From positions 3,348,001 to 3,412,000 of the forward strand of contig NZ_CP078013.2 in the NCBI RefSeq assembly GCF_024112395.2: a stretch of DNA of 64,000 bases. The letters run 5' to 3'. Made by a program: the position numbers and the translations under genes. The DNA comes from Pseudomonas pergaminensis (GTDB taxonomy: Bacteria; Pseudomonadota; Gammaproteobacteria; Pseudomonadales; Pseudomonadaceae). The notes below the pieces were generated by a model. It searched no databases and was not told the DNA's origin. It saw only the letters and a list, made by a program, of their open reading frames with translations. How positions within the stretch are numbered: position 1 is the stretch's first letter; each line of letters begins with the position of its first letter. Below, in pieces: positions 17,557-26,578 of the stretch.

Positions 17557-18000
17557 TCACGAATCCCCCAGGGGCGGCAAACGCCGTTTCACCGGGGTTT
17601 TCTTGACGATGGCCGTGTTGGTTTCGGCATAGGCGTTCAGTTTATCGAGCAGGCTGTCCAGGTGATCCATGGTGCGCACATGCAGGCGCGCGATAAAGCA
17701 GTCGTCACCGGTGACCTTGTCGCACTCAGTGAATTCCGGGATCGCCTGGATCTGCCGCTCCACCTCATGCAATTTGCCGGGCAATGGGCGGATGCGCACA
17801 ATGGCCTGGAGCAGATAGCCGAAATGCTTGGGGTCGATGTCGACGGTGTAATGGGTCAACACGCCGCGCTCTTCAAGGCGGCGCAGGCGTTCGCCGACAC
17901 TGGGTGAGGACAGCCCGGTAATCCCGGCCAAGGCCTTCAGGGACAGGCGCGAGTCGTCCATCAAAGCCGCGATCAGTTGCTGGTCGATGGTGTCAATCAT
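17557..18000 (-). CDS. Lrp/AsnC-family transcriptional regulator
   Basis: 147 residues from the ATG at 18000, preferred over an in-frame GTG at 18009 because TAGGTG is well spaced for the ATG. N-terminal helix-turn-helix 'LKALAGITGLSSPSVGERLRR' and C-terminal AsnC/RAM ligand domain ('RLHVRTMDHLDSLLDKLN'). Divergent from the DMT permease at 18110 with 109 bp between; Lrp regulators often control adjacent amino-acid exporters of the DMT class, so that is the likely target. Confidence 0.87.
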   Translation of the reverse strand: MIDTIDQQLIAALMDDSRLSLKALAGITGLSSPSVGERLRRLEERGVLTHYTVDIDPKHFGYLLQAIVRIRPLPGKLHEVERQIQAIPEFTECDKVTGDDCFIARLHVRTMDHLDSLLDKLNAYAETNTAIVKKTPVKRRLPPLGDS

Positions 18001-18109
18001 GGTGTTCACCTAATAAGTAAAGGCAACCCTGGCCTTTGGCCTTTTTTAGTCGCTGGAGCCGGTCCCAAGCAGATTGCCATAATTGAGCCTCACTTGAGGA
18101 GCCTCATAC

Positions 18110-19012
18110 ATGGACACATCCATCCGTCGCGGGTCGTGGGAAATGATCGCCGCTATGCTGATCTCAGGCACCATTGGCTGGTTTGTACTGGTGTCAGGCG
18201 TGTCGGTGATCGAAGTGGTGTTCTGGCGCTGCGTGATCGGCGGGCTGACGCTGTTGCTGGTCTGCGCGTTGCTCGGTTACCTGCGCCTGGACCTGCTCAG
18301 TTGGGTCAAGCTTGGCCTGGCGATGCTCAGTGGCGTGGCGATTGTCGGCAACTGGTTGCTGCTGTTCGAATCCTATTCGCGCGCATCTATTGCTATCAGC
18401 ACGGCGGTGTACAACGTGCAGCCGTTCATGCTGGTGATGCTGGCGGCGGTGTTCCTGGGTGAAAAGATCACCGTGCAGAAACTGGCGTGGCTGAGCGTGG
18501 CGTTCCTGGGAATGTTGGCGATTGTGACTGCCCACGGCGATCAACAGACCGGCGACGATTACCTCACAGGCATCGCGTTGGCGTTGGGCGCAGCCTTCCT
18601 GTATGCGATTGCGGCGCTGATCATCAAGCGTCTGAAAGCAGTGCCGCCACATTTGATGGCGTTGATCCAGGTGACCACCGGCGCACTGTTACTGGCGCCG
18701 CTGGTGCCGTGGAATAGCCTGCCGGTCACGACCAATGCCTGGGCGGCACTGGTGACGCTCGGCGTGGTGCATACCGGCCTGATGTATGTCTTGCTGTACG
18801 GCGCGATCCAGAAGTTGCCGACAGCCCTGACCGGCGCGCTGTCGTTTATCTACCCGATTGCGGCGATCTTCGTCGATTGGATCGCCTTCGGGCATCGCCT
18901 GGGCTGGCTGCAATGGCTGGGGGTGGTGGCGATCCTGCTGGCGGCCGCCGGGTTGCAGCGGGGCTGGTGGTGGCCCCGCTCCCAGCGTGTCAGTGCGTAC
19001 CCTGGAAAATGA
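18110..19012 (+). CDS. EamA/DMT-family transporter
   Basis: 300 residues, ten hydrophobic helices in two EamA repeats ('MISGTIGWFVLVSGVS' and 'GAAFLYAIAALIIKRLK' open the halves). Predicted inner-membrane exporter of a small metabolite, perhaps an amino acid given the divergent Lrp-type regulator. SD GAGG lies just upstream of the ATG. The last 23 bp overlap the convergent rlhA gene. Confidence 0.85.
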   Translation: MDTSIRRGSWEMIAAMLISGTIGWFVLVSGVSVIEVVFWRCVIGGLTLLLVCALLGYLRLDLLSWVKLGLAMLSGVAIVGNWLLLFESYSRASIAISTAVYNVQPFMLVMLAAVFLGEKITVQKLAWLSVAFLGMLAIVTAHGDQQTGDDYLTGIALALGAAFLYAIAALIIKRLKAVPPHLMALIQVTTGALLLAPLVPWNSLPVTTNAWAALVTLGVVHTGLMYVLLYGAIQKLPTALTGALSFIYPIAAIFVDWIAFGHRLGWLQWLGVVAILLAAAGLQRGWWWPRSQRVSAYPGK

Positions 19013-20969
19013 TGTTTTCCGGGTTGAAATGCTCCACCACGCTGCCCGGCTGCGGCAGGCCGAGGATATGCCCCTTGATTTTGCCCACCACGTGCATCTC
19101 GCAGGGTTTGCAGTCGAACTTCAGGGTCAGCACTTCATCGCCGTGGATCAACTGCATCGGCGCGACCTTGGTCTTCACGCCCGTGACCCCCTTGGCCTGT
19201 TTAGGGCACAGGTTGAACGAGAAGCGCAGGCAGTGCTTGGTGATCATCACCGGGACTTCGCCGGTTTCTTCGTGGGCTTCGAAGGCAGCGTCGATCAGCT
19301 TCACCCCGTGGCGATGGTAGAAGTCGCGGGCTTTCTGGTTGTAGACGTTGGCCAGGAACGACAGGTGCGCGTCCGGGTAGACCGGCGGCGGCGAGGTCTC
19401 GGCCTTGCGGCCACCGCGTGGGTGAGCGGCGACGCGGGCAGCGGTCAGCGCCTCGATCACTTCGCGGCGCAGGGCCTTGAGCTGTGAGTTGGGGATGAAG
19501 AACGCCTGTGGCGCATCCAGCTGGATATTGGTCGCGTGGTACTCGGTGGTGCCCAGTTGGCCGAGCAGGTCGCGCAGGGTGTCCAGCGCCTGTTCCGGCT
19601 TGTTGGCCACGCCGAACGGGCCGGGCAGGGTGATGCTGGCGCTGATGCCTTCTTCGCTGGTGGCGGTGACGTCCAACTGCGCTTCGCGCAGACGTGCTTT
19701 CCAGGTCAGGCCGATACGGCGCTCGGATGAGGTCTTGAGCAGCGCCTGTTGCCAGTTGTGGTCCAGGTTACGGTTCAGCGGGTGGTTCGGGCGCAGTTGA
19801 TGCAAGCCCGCCGGCATTTCATTCGGCTCGACGCGGTAGCGGTAGCGCTTCTCGCCGTCTTCCTCGAACTCGCCTTTAGGCTCGGCGATATTGGCGCGGA
19901 AACCCACCACTTCACGCTTGACCAGCACGTTGAGGCCATCGCCGTTGGACAGCGGCTCATGGGTGACCACCTGCAGGTCGCGCTTGCCGGCTTTTTCCAC
20001 CACACCCACCGGCAGGCCGGTGAAGGTCGGGGTGTCGAAGGCGCCGATGTCGACCTTGCGGTCAGTCACGAAATAATCGGTGCTGCCACGATGGAAGGTC
20101 TTTTCCGGGTCGGGCAGGAAGAAGTGCGCGGTGCGGCCGCTGGAAGCGCGGGCCAGGTCCGGGCGGTCTTCAAGGATCTCGTCGAGGCGCTGGCGGTAAT
20201 AGGCGGTGATGTTCTTCACATAGCCCATGTCCTTGTAGCGGCCTTCGATCTTGAACGAACGCACCCCGGCTTCGACCAGCGCGCGAATGTTGGCGCTCTG
20301 GTTGTTGTCTTTCATCGACAGCAGGTGCTTCTCAAAGGCCACGACGCGACCTTGATCGTCTTTGAGCGTGTACGGCAGGCGGCAGGCCTGGGAGCAGTCG
20401 CCACGGTTGGCGCTGCGGCCGTTCTGCGCGTGGGAGATGTTGCACTGCCCCGAGAACGCCACGCACAGGGCGCCGTGGATGAAGAATTCGATGGCGGCAT
20501 CGGTTTCGTCGGCGATGGCACGGATCTCTTGCAGGTTCAGCTCACGGGCCAATACCAACTGCGAGAAACCGGCCTGGTCGAGAAACTTGGCGCGGCCCAG
20601 GGTACGAATGTCGGTCTGGGTGCTGGCGTGCAGCTCGATGGGCGGGATATCCAGTTCCATCACGCCCAGGTCCTGCACGATCAACGCGTCGACGCCGGCA
20701 TCGTAGAGCTGATGGATCAGCTTGCGCGCGGGTTCCAGTTCGTTGTCATGCAAGATGGTGTTGATCGTGGTGAACACGCGCGCGTGGTAACGGCGGGCGA
20801 ATTCCACCAGTTGAGCGATGTCGCTCACATCGTTGCAGGCGTTATGGCGCGCGCCGAAGCTCGGGCCGCCGATGTACACGGCGTCGGCGCCATGCAGGAT
20901 AGCCTCGCGCGCGATGGCGACATCGCGGGCAGGGCTGAGCAATTCCAGGTGATGCTTGGGCAAGGACAT
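18990..20969 (-). CDS. rlhA: Peptidase U32-family 23S rRNA C2501 hydroxylase (RlhA/YdcP-like)
   Basis: 659 residues from the ATG at 20969; the open frame upstream of it is not protein-like, and MSLPKHHLELLSPA is the normal U32 start. Length agrees with E. coli RlhA (about 650-670). U32 features: 'AILHGADAVYIGGPSFGARH' near residue 29, and the Cys cluster around residues 165-195 ('ALCVAFSGQCNISHAQNG', 'GDCSQACRLPY') thought to hold an iron-sulfur cluster in this family. The C-terminal collagenase-like half carries further Cys ('LCPKQAKG', 'FDCKPCEMHVVGKIKG'). The family makes 5-hydroxycytidine in 23S rRNA. RlhA rather than UbiU/TrhP is chosen on length and C-terminal domain. Confidence 0.85.
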   Translation of the reverse strand: MSLPKHHLELLSPARDVAIAREAILHGADAVYIGGPSFGARHNACNDVSDIAQLVEFARRYHARVFTTINTILHDNELEPARKLIHQLYDAGVDALIVQDLGVMELDIPPIELHASTQTDIRTLGRAKFLDQAGFSQLVLARELNLQEIRAIADETDAAIEFFIHGALCVAFSGQCNISHAQNGRSANRGDCSQACRLPYTLKDDQGRVVAFEKHLLSMKDNNQSANIRALVEAGVRSFKIEGRYKDMGYVKNITAYYRQRLDEILEDRPDLARASSGRTAHFFLPDPEKTFHRGSTDYFVTDRKVDIGAFDTPTFTGLPVGVVEKAGKRDLQVVTHEPLSNGDGLNVLVKREVVGFRANIAEPKGEFEEDGEKRYRYRVEPNEMPAGLHQLRPNHPLNRNLDHNWQQALLKTSSERRIGLTWKARLREAQLDVTATSEEGISASITLPGPFGVANKPEQALDTLRDLLGQLGTTEYHATNIQLDAPQAFFIPNSQLKALRREVIEALTAARVAAHPRGGRKAETSPPPVYPDAHLSFLANVYNQKARDFYHRHGVKLIDAAFEAHEETGEVPVMITKHCLRFSFNLCPKQAKGVTGVKTKVAPMQLIHGDEVLTLKFDCKPCEMHVVGKIKGHILGLPQPGSVVEHFNPENIIFQGTH

Positions 20970-21039
20970 AGTTTTTTTAGTCAGGCTTGTCACGGTTGAG
21001 GCGCGCATTGTAGCTGTGAAATGCCTGACCGGCACCCAC

Positions 21040-21420
21040 TCAGGCCTGAGCGGCCATCGCGGTGACTTCCACGCGCATGCCATCGACCGCCAACGCCGCC
21101 ACGCCAACTGCCGCGCGCACGGGCCAGGGCTTGGCGAAGAAGCGTTTGTAGACCTCGTTAAAGGCAGCGCGGTCGGCCATGTCGGTCAGATAAATGGTCA
21201 GGTGCATCACCCGGTCCATGGAGCTGCCGGCCTTTTCCAGGGCGACTTTCAGGGCTTGCAGGGTGCATTCGCTTTGCAGGGTGATGTCGCCCAGTTCCAG
21301 GCTGCCATCGGCGCGGGTCGGAATCTGGGTGGACACCAGGATGCCGTTGAAGCCGATCACGTCCGAAGAGATCGAGTCGGCATCGGGGTCCGGGGTGTAG
21401 TGCAGGTCGTGGTTTGCCAT
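21040..21420 (-). CDS. RidA/YjgF-family imine deaminase
   Basis: 126 residues, a single YjgF/YER057c/UK114 domain. The catalytic Arg in 'PVRAAVGVAAL' near residue 103 and the following 'VEVTAMA' with the conserved Glu are present. RidA enzymes hydrolyse reactive enamine/imine intermediates from PLP enzymes. SD GAGAGG precedes the ATG at 21420. It stands alone between rlhA and fabF, and may belong to one of the specialised Rid subgroups rather than archetypal RidA. Confidence 0.85.
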   Translation of the reverse strand: MANHDLHYTPDPDADSISSDVIGFNGILVSTQIPTRADGSLELGDITLQSECTLQALKVALEKAGSSMDRVMHLTIYLTDMADRAAFNEVYKRFFAKPWPVRAAVGVAALAVDGMRVEVTAMAAQA

Positions 21421-21485
21421 GGGCGCCTCTCGTTGGCAGGTTCACAAAGGCGCCCATGGTCCCCGAAAAATACCGCAGGGGCAAA

Positions 21486-22754
21486 CTACGCCCAGCGGCG
21501 GAACAGCACGCTGGCATTCACGCCGCCAAAGCCGAAGCCGTTGGACAGCGCGTATTCAATCGGCATCGGCCGGGCTGCACCGCGCAGCAGGTCCAGGCCA
21601 TCCGCAAGCGCGTCGGGGACTTCCAGGTTGAGGGTGACCGGGGCGACCTGATCGCGCAGGGCGAGTACGGTGAAGATGGCTTCGATACCGCCCGCAGCGC
21701 CCAACAGGTGACCGGTGGCGGATTTGGTCGAGCTGATCGCCGGGCTGCCGTTAGCGCCAAATACCGTCCTGATCGCCGCCAGTTCGCCTTTATCGCCCAC
21801 TGGTGTGGAAGTAGCGTGAGCGTTCAAGTACTGCACCTGGGCCGCCTCGATTCCTGCCTGGCGCAAGGCTTGCTGCATGGCACGTCGTGCGCCGTCGCCG
21901 TCTTCCGGGCCGGCGGTCATGTGATAGGCGTCGGCGCTGGTGCCGTAACCCACCAATTCGGCAATCGGCTGTGCGCCGCGCGCCAGGGCGTGCTCCAGGT
22001 CTTCGATCACCAGGATGCCGGCGCCTTCGCCCATGACAAACCCGTCACGTGCCTGGTCGAATGGCCGCGAAGCTTGCGCCGGGCGGTCATTGAAGTCACT
22101 GGACAACGCCCGCGCCGCCGCAAACCCGGCCAGGCTGACGCGATGGATCGCCGCTTCGGCGCCCCCACACACCGCCACATCGACTTCACCTGCCCGAATC
22201 ATCCGTGCCGCGTCACCAATCGCCTGCACGCCTGCCGCACACGCGGTCACCGGCGCGCCCAGCGGCCCCTTCAAACCGTAGTTGATCGACACATGCCCGG
22301 CGGCCATGTTGCTCAGGAAGGAGGGGATGGTGAACGGTGACAACCGCCGCGGGCCCTTGCTGTCGGTGGTGCGCACCGCATCGGCAATTGCCGGGAAGCC
22401 GCCGACGCCCGAGGCGATGATGGTTGCGGTGCGTTCCTGCGCTTCGGCGGTAACGGGTGCCCAGCCGGCCTGTTTCAAGGCTTCATCTGCCGCCGCCAGG
22501 GCGAACAGGATGAAGCGGTCCATCTTGCGCTGCTCCTTGGCCGCCAACAGCCGGTCGGGATCGAACCCGGCTTGCGGATCCTGCTGCACGCTTTGCACCT
22601 GGCCGCCGATGCTCACGGCCAGGTCTCCGATCAGTTCTTCCGGCAGGCGACGAATGCCCGACTGCCCGGCCAGCAGGCGTTGCCAGGTTGACTCCACGTC
22701 AGCGCCGAGCGGCGTCAGCGCGCCCATGCCTGTCACAACGATGCGTTTACTCAT
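21486..22754 (-). CDS. fabF: Beta-ketoacyl-ACP synthase II (FabF-type)
   Basis: 422 residues from the ATG at 22754 (MSKRIVVTGMG). The Cys-His-His triad is intact: 'VTACAAGVQAIG' near residue 164, 'LNAHATSTPVGDKGE' near 304 and 'KSATGHLLGAAGGIE' near 341. It condenses malonyl-ACP with acyl-ACP in fatty-acid elongation. It stands outside the usual fabD-fabG-acpP-fabF cluster, so it is likely a second, accessory KAS II. The HxlR regulator at 22862 is divergent from it. Confidence 0.87.
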   Translation of the reverse strand: MSKRIVVTGMGALTPLGADVESTWQRLLAGQSGIRRLPEELIGDLAVSIGGQVQSVQQDPQAGFDPDRLLAAKEQRKMDRFILFALAAADEALKQAGWAPVTAEAQERTATIIASGVGGFPAIADAVRTTDSKGPRRLSPFTIPSFLSNMAAGHVSINYGLKGPLGAPVTACAAGVQAIGDAARMIRAGEVDVAVCGGAEAAIHRVSLAGFAAARALSSDFNDRPAQASRPFDQARDGFVMGEGAGILVIEDLEHALARGAQPIAELVGYGTSADAYHMTAGPEDGDGARRAMQQALRQAGIEAAQVQYLNAHATSTPVGDKGELAAIRTVFGANGSPAISSTKSATGHLLGAAGGIEAIFTVLALRDQVAPVTLNLEVPDALADGLDLLRGAARPMPIEYALSNGFGFGGVNASVLFRRWA

Positions 22755-22861
22755 GATCAATCGACTCCGGTTGCGTTGAGGGAACAGACCCTATGGACGT
22801 CACTATCATCATGAAAGTAACATGGCATCACGTAAATAGGCACCGGCCCAAGGAAACGCCC

Positions 22862-23350
22862 ATGCAACGCAAGTCCCTCACCCGCGACGAATGCCCCATC
22901 GCCCGCAGCCTCGACCGGGTAGGGGAGTGGTGGAGCATCCTGATCATGCGCGACGCGCTGCAGGGCCTGCGCCGCTTCGATGAGTTTTCCCGCAGCCTGG
23001 GCATCGCGCCCAATATGCTCACACGCCGCCTGAACGCGTTGGTGGAGGCCGGCATGCTGGAGCGCCAGGCCTACAGTGAGCGGCCACCGCGCTATGAATA
23101 TGTGCCGACGGCAAAGGGCGAGGATTTCCGCATGGTGCTGATGTCGCTGGTGGCCTGGGGCAACCGGCATTACGCCGAGGAGGGCACCAGTGTGGAGTTG
23201 GTAGAGCGTGCGACAGGCACGCCCGTGCAGCCGATGTTGGCGCGTGCCGACGGCCAGCAAGTACCGCTTGATCAGTGCGTGTTGCAGGCCGGCCCGGCGG
23301 CGAGTGCCGGCATGCGCGAACGCCTGGCGTTGCTTGATGCAAAGCGCTGA
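22862..23350 (+). CDS. HxlR-family transcriptional regulator
   Basis: 162 residues from the ATG at 22862 (AAGGA 7 nt upstream); the longer open frame before it is not conserved-looking. The HxlR winged helix is clear: 'CPIARSLDRVGEWWSILIMRDAL', 'FDEFSRSLGIAPNMLTRRL', 'ERPPRYEYVPTAKG', with the conserved N-terminal Cys often used for redox or electrophile sensing. Divergent from fabF, suggesting it governs that gene. Confidence 0.87.
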   Translation: MQRKSLTRDECPIARSLDRVGEWWSILIMRDALQGLRRFDEFSRSLGIAPNMLTRRLNALVEAGMLERQAYSERPPRYEYVPTAKGEDFRMVLMSLVAWGNRHYAEEGTSVELVERATGTPVQPMLARADGQQVPLDQCVLQAGPAASAGMRERLALLDAKR

Positions 23351-23464
23351 TCACGCAAGTATTTGACGCCAGAAAATAATCCTGAGGCGGCGCGTAAAGT
23401 CGCGTATTTCCCAGCCGATAGCGAGGTGAGACACAGGGTTCTCCGCACGGCTGAGGGTACGTCC

Positions 23465-24820
23465 ATGTTCAACACAGCACTCAAGACAGCACTGTCGGCC
23501 AGGACGGCCGAAGTCACCGAGTACAAAGGACTGATCGCCGCACTCGAACGCTCCATGGCCGTGGTCGAATTCGACCTGAACGGCAAGGTATTGCGGGCCA
23601 ACGACAACTTCCTCAAGACCCTGGGTTACAACGCCAGTCAATTGGCCGGTAAATCCCACCGCGATTTTTGCCCGTCGGCGCTGACCGGCAGCCCGGCCTA
23701 CAGCCAGTTCTGGAGTGATTTGAAGGCCGGCAAGTTTGTGTCCGGCACCTTCAAGCGCGTAGACAGCAACGGCAATACGATCTGGCTGGAGGCCAGTTAT
23801 AACCCGGTGCTGGATGAGCGCGGCCAGGTATTGAAGGTGGTCAAATACGCGCTGGACGTGACCAGCAAGGTCGAGCAGGAGGCCGCCACCCGCAGCAAAC
23901 TCACGGCCGTGGACCGGGCGATGGCGGTGATTGAGTTCGATTTGAGCGGCCAGGTACTCGACGCCAACGCGAACTTCCTCAACGTGATGGGCTACAGCCT
24001 GGCGGAAATCAAAGGCAAACAGCACCGCCTGTTTTGCGAGCCGGCGCTGATCAACAGCCATGAATACGCCGACTTCTGGCGGCGTTTGAACAACGGCGAA
24101 TTCTTCACGGGCCAATTCAAGCGCCTGGGCAAGCATGGGCATGTGGTGTGGCTGGAGGCGAGCTACAACCCGGTGTATGACGGCGAAGGCAAGCTGGTCA
24201 AGATCGTCAAATTCGCCAGCGACATCACCGAGCGCGTGGAAAAGTTCGAAGAGGATTCCCGTGGTGCGTCGCGGGCCTACCATATCTCCTCTGAAACCGA
24301 GCGTTTTGCCGAACATGGCACCCAGGTGATCCAGGAAACTGCCAGCGAAATGCGCCGCATCGCCGACAACATCGGCGCTTCTGCACGGCTGGTGGGGCAA
24401 CTGGGCGATCGTTCCGAGCAGATCACCGCCATCGTCAACACCATTCGCGGGATCGCCGACCAGACCAACCTGTTGGCGCTCAATGCGGCGATCGAGGCAG
24501 CGCGCGCGGGGGATCAAGGGCGGGGCTTTGCGGTGGTGGCCGATGAGGTCCGGCAACTGGCCGGGCGCACCAGCCGCTCGACGGCGGAAATTGCCGAGAT
24601 GATCGGCATGATCCTCTCGGAAACCCGTGACGCGGTGACCAGCATGAACGCCACCCAGGAAGGCGCGCAACGCGGCGTCAGCCTGGCTGATCAGGCCGGT
24701 TCGGTGATCCTGCAGATTCGCACCAGCACCAGTGACGCGGTGGAGGCAGTGAGCATGTTTGCGTCGAAGCTGGATGAGTCGGAAGTCATTCCCAAGACCG
24801 CAGTGGGTTGGGTGGGCTGA
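23465..24820 (+). CDS. bdlA: Soluble chemoreceptor with two PAS domains (BdlA-like)
   Basis: 451 residues from the ATG at 23465 (SD GAGGGT). No membrane helix. Two tandem PAS domains at about 30-150 and 155-270 with near-identical openings ('[19 protein letters not shown]' and '[19 protein letters not shown]'), then a short MCP signalling domain with the invariant hairpin '[20 protein letters not shown]'. This order and size match P. aeruginosa BdlA, the biofilm dispersion regulator that links nutrient cues to c-di-GMP. The gene name is a proposal from architecture; other PAS-PAS-MCP paralogues exist in the genus. Confidence 0.75.
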   Translation: MFNTALKTALSARTAEVTEYKGLIAALERSMAVVEFDLNGKVLRANDNFLKTLGYNASQLAGKSHRDFCPSALTGSPAYSQFWSDLKAGKFVSGTFKRVDSNGNTIWLEASYNPVLDERGQVLKVVKYALDVTSKVEQEAATRSKLTAVDRAMAVIEFDLSGQVLDANANFLNVMGYSLAEIKGKQHRLFCEPALINSHEYADFWRRLNNGEFFTGQFKRLGKHGHVVWLEASYNPVYDGEGKLVKIVKFASDITERVEKFEEDSRGASRAYHISSETERFAEHGTQVIQETASEMRRIADNIGASARLVGQLGDRSEQITAIVNTIRGIADQTNLLALNAAIEAARAGDQGRGFAVVADEVRQLAGRTSRSTAEIAEMIGMILSETRDAVTSMNATQEGAQRGVSLADQAGSVILQIRTSTSDAVEAVSMFASKLDESEVIPKTAVGWVG

Positions 24821-24829
24821 TGTAGCCCA

Positions 24830-24857
24830 GTGGTGAGGGAGCTTGCCCCCTCACCAC
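24830..24857. terminator. Hairpin between convergent genes (REP-like, possible terminator)
   Basis: GTGGTGAGGG (24830-24839) pairs exactly with CCCTCACCAC (24848-24857) across a 8-nt loop. It lies between the stop codons of the BdlA-like gene and the OprD porin, where a bidirectional terminator would be expected, but no T tract follows. The sequence family recurs at 60239-60301. Confidence 0.5.
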
Positions 24858-24866
24858 AAAGGCCAC

Positions 24867-26189
24867 TTACAGCAGGGTAAACGGATAGTCGACGATCAAC
24901 CGCAGCTCATTGAGATCACCATCGCGCTGGTCGGCGTTTGAGGCCACGATCGCATCACGCAGGCGCAACGACAGGTTTTTCGCCGGACCGCTCTGGATCA
25001 CGTACTTGGCTTCCACATCCGTCTCGTGGTGGGCGCCATCGGCACCGTAGTCGCCTACGTAGGCGCTGTGGCTCGGGGTGTGGGTGCCATTGATGTCCGA
25101 ACCGTTGATGTAGCGCGCCATGAAACTCAGCCCCGGCACGCCATAACTGGCCACGTTGAGGTCATAACGGATACCCCACGACTGCTCGCCCGGGCCGTTG
25201 AAGTCGCCCCATTGCACCGAGTTGGCCAGGTACACCGAATCACCGCCTTCGCCCGCACCGTTGTTGCCAGTGCCGATGTAGTCGAACGGCGTGTCGCCAT
25301 GCACTTTCTGGAACGACAGCGTCAGCGTGTGCGCTTGCAGGAACGAGTAGGCTGCCGCCACCGAGTAGGTGGTGTTATTGATCGCCCCGGCCTTGGCGCT
25401 GCCCGTGTCGAGGGTACGGTACAGGTTGCCGTCCAGCGCCAGGGACTGGTCATGCGCCAGCGCAATCACGTAGTTGAGGTTGGTGTAGTACTGGCGCCAG
25501 ATGTCTTCCAGCTCGCCGGCATACAGCGTGGCGCTCAGGGACGGGGTAAAGGTGTATTTGCCGCCGACAAAGCTTGCGCTGTTGGCGGCGATGTTGGCGT
25601 AGGTCGCATAGATATCGTGGTCATGGTTGCTGGTCATGCCGCTGTTGGTGCTGGTGAAGTGCCCGGCTTCCAGGTCCAGGCCGGCGATTTCGCTGCTGGT
25701 CAGGTCGAAACCGGTGGCGGTCTGCGGCAACAGGCGCGTGCCACCGGTGGCGAAGACGGGCGCGGTGGGCTGCATGTCACCGAATTTGAGTTGGGTCTTG
25801 GACACTTTGATTTTCACGGCGGCGCCGACCGAGCCGTAGGCGTCTTCGGGATCGCCGTGCCGGTCGGTCGGCAGGTTGCCGGTGCCCGCGTATTCATGGG
25901 TGGCATCCAGTTTCAGCCCGCCGTAGGCATAGGCATCCACCCCGAAACCAATGGTGCCTTGGGTAAAGCCCGAGGCGTAGTTGAGCATTGCGCCTTGGGT
26001 CCAGTCGCGGTTGTCAGCCCGACCGCCTTCACGGTTGCGGTTCATGTAGTAGTTGCGCAGCAGCCCGGTGATGCTGCTGCCCTCGATAAACCCCTTGGCA
26101 TCTGCCTGGTCGCTGACGGACTCTGCAAAGGCCATTTGGCTGATACCGGCACACACCGCCAGTGCTAACAGGCTCGACTGTTTAATCAT
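24867..26189 (-). CDS. OprD-family outer-membrane porin
   Basis: 440 residues from the ATG at 26189 (SD GGGGAAG); the frame is open upstream but the signal peptide (residues 1-23, cleavage after 'QMAFA') fixes this start. Mature start 'DQADAKGFIEGSSITGLLRNYYMNR' and 'GFTQGTIGFGVDAYAYGGLKLD' are typical of OprD channels, as is the aromatic end 'LRLIVDYPFTLL'. An 18-strand barrel for uptake of small acids, amino acids or aromatics is expected; the specificity subgroup (OccD or OccK) is not assigned. Confidence 0.88.
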   Translation of the reverse strand: MIKQSSLLALAVCAGISQMAFAESVSDQADAKGFIEGSSITGLLRNYYMNRNREGGRADNRDWTQGAMLNYASGFTQGTIGFGVDAYAYGGLKLDATHEYAGTGNLPTDRHGDPEDAYGSVGAAVKIKVSKTQLKFGDMQPTAPVFATGGTRLLPQTATGFDLTSSEIAGLDLEAGHFTSTNSGMTSNHDHDIYATYANIAANSASFVGGKYTFTPSLSATLYAGELEDIWRQYYTNLNYVIALAHDQSLALDGNLYRTLDTGSAKAGAINNTTYSVAAAYSFLQAHTLTLSFQKVHGDTPFDYIGTGNNGAGEGGDSVYLANSVQWGDFNGPGEQSWGIRYDLNVASYGVPGLSFMARYINGSDINGTHTPSHSAYVGDYGADGAHHETDVEAKYVIQSGPAKNLSLRLRDAIVASNADQRDGDLNELRLIVDYPFTLL

Positions 26190-26464
26190 GTTGTGACTTC
26201 CCCGGAATAATGAACGCGCGCACAGAAACACCGCACTTATTGGATGGTGCATAACGTGGTATGGGCAGATGTTTGCAGGTGAGCTGTTACGGTTTTTTAT
26301 TGTGTTCGGCATGGTTGCCGAGGTTGATTCTAAGCCCAGTCTGCGCGGCCTGTAGCGGTGTTCCGGATGAAACTCGATTAATTAAACTTCACGGTATTTA
26401 ACCTGCCGCGGGTGTAGCGTTGGGCCTGTCTTAGCCGCTCTGCTTCGACAAAATCCTTTGGTTG

Positions 26465-26494
26465 CCGCCGCAGACTCTGCGGCGGATTTTTTTT
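26465..26494 (+). terminator. Strong rho-independent terminator without an upstream gene
   Basis: CCGCCGCAGA pairs with TCTGCGGCGG (26465-26485), followed by a run of eight T at 26487-26494. It points along the + strand, yet the 275 bp before it hold no coding gene on that strand. It either ends an unannotated small RNA from the 26.2-26.46 kb intergenic region or acts as a leader attenuator for the LysR gene at 26579. Confidence 0.75.
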
Positions 26495-26578
26495 GCGTGG
26501 GCAGTATTTTCAGTGGGCGTCTTAGTTGAACTCACTTATGCTGCGCAACACTGTTGGCTTAACCCGTCGAGACGCCGC

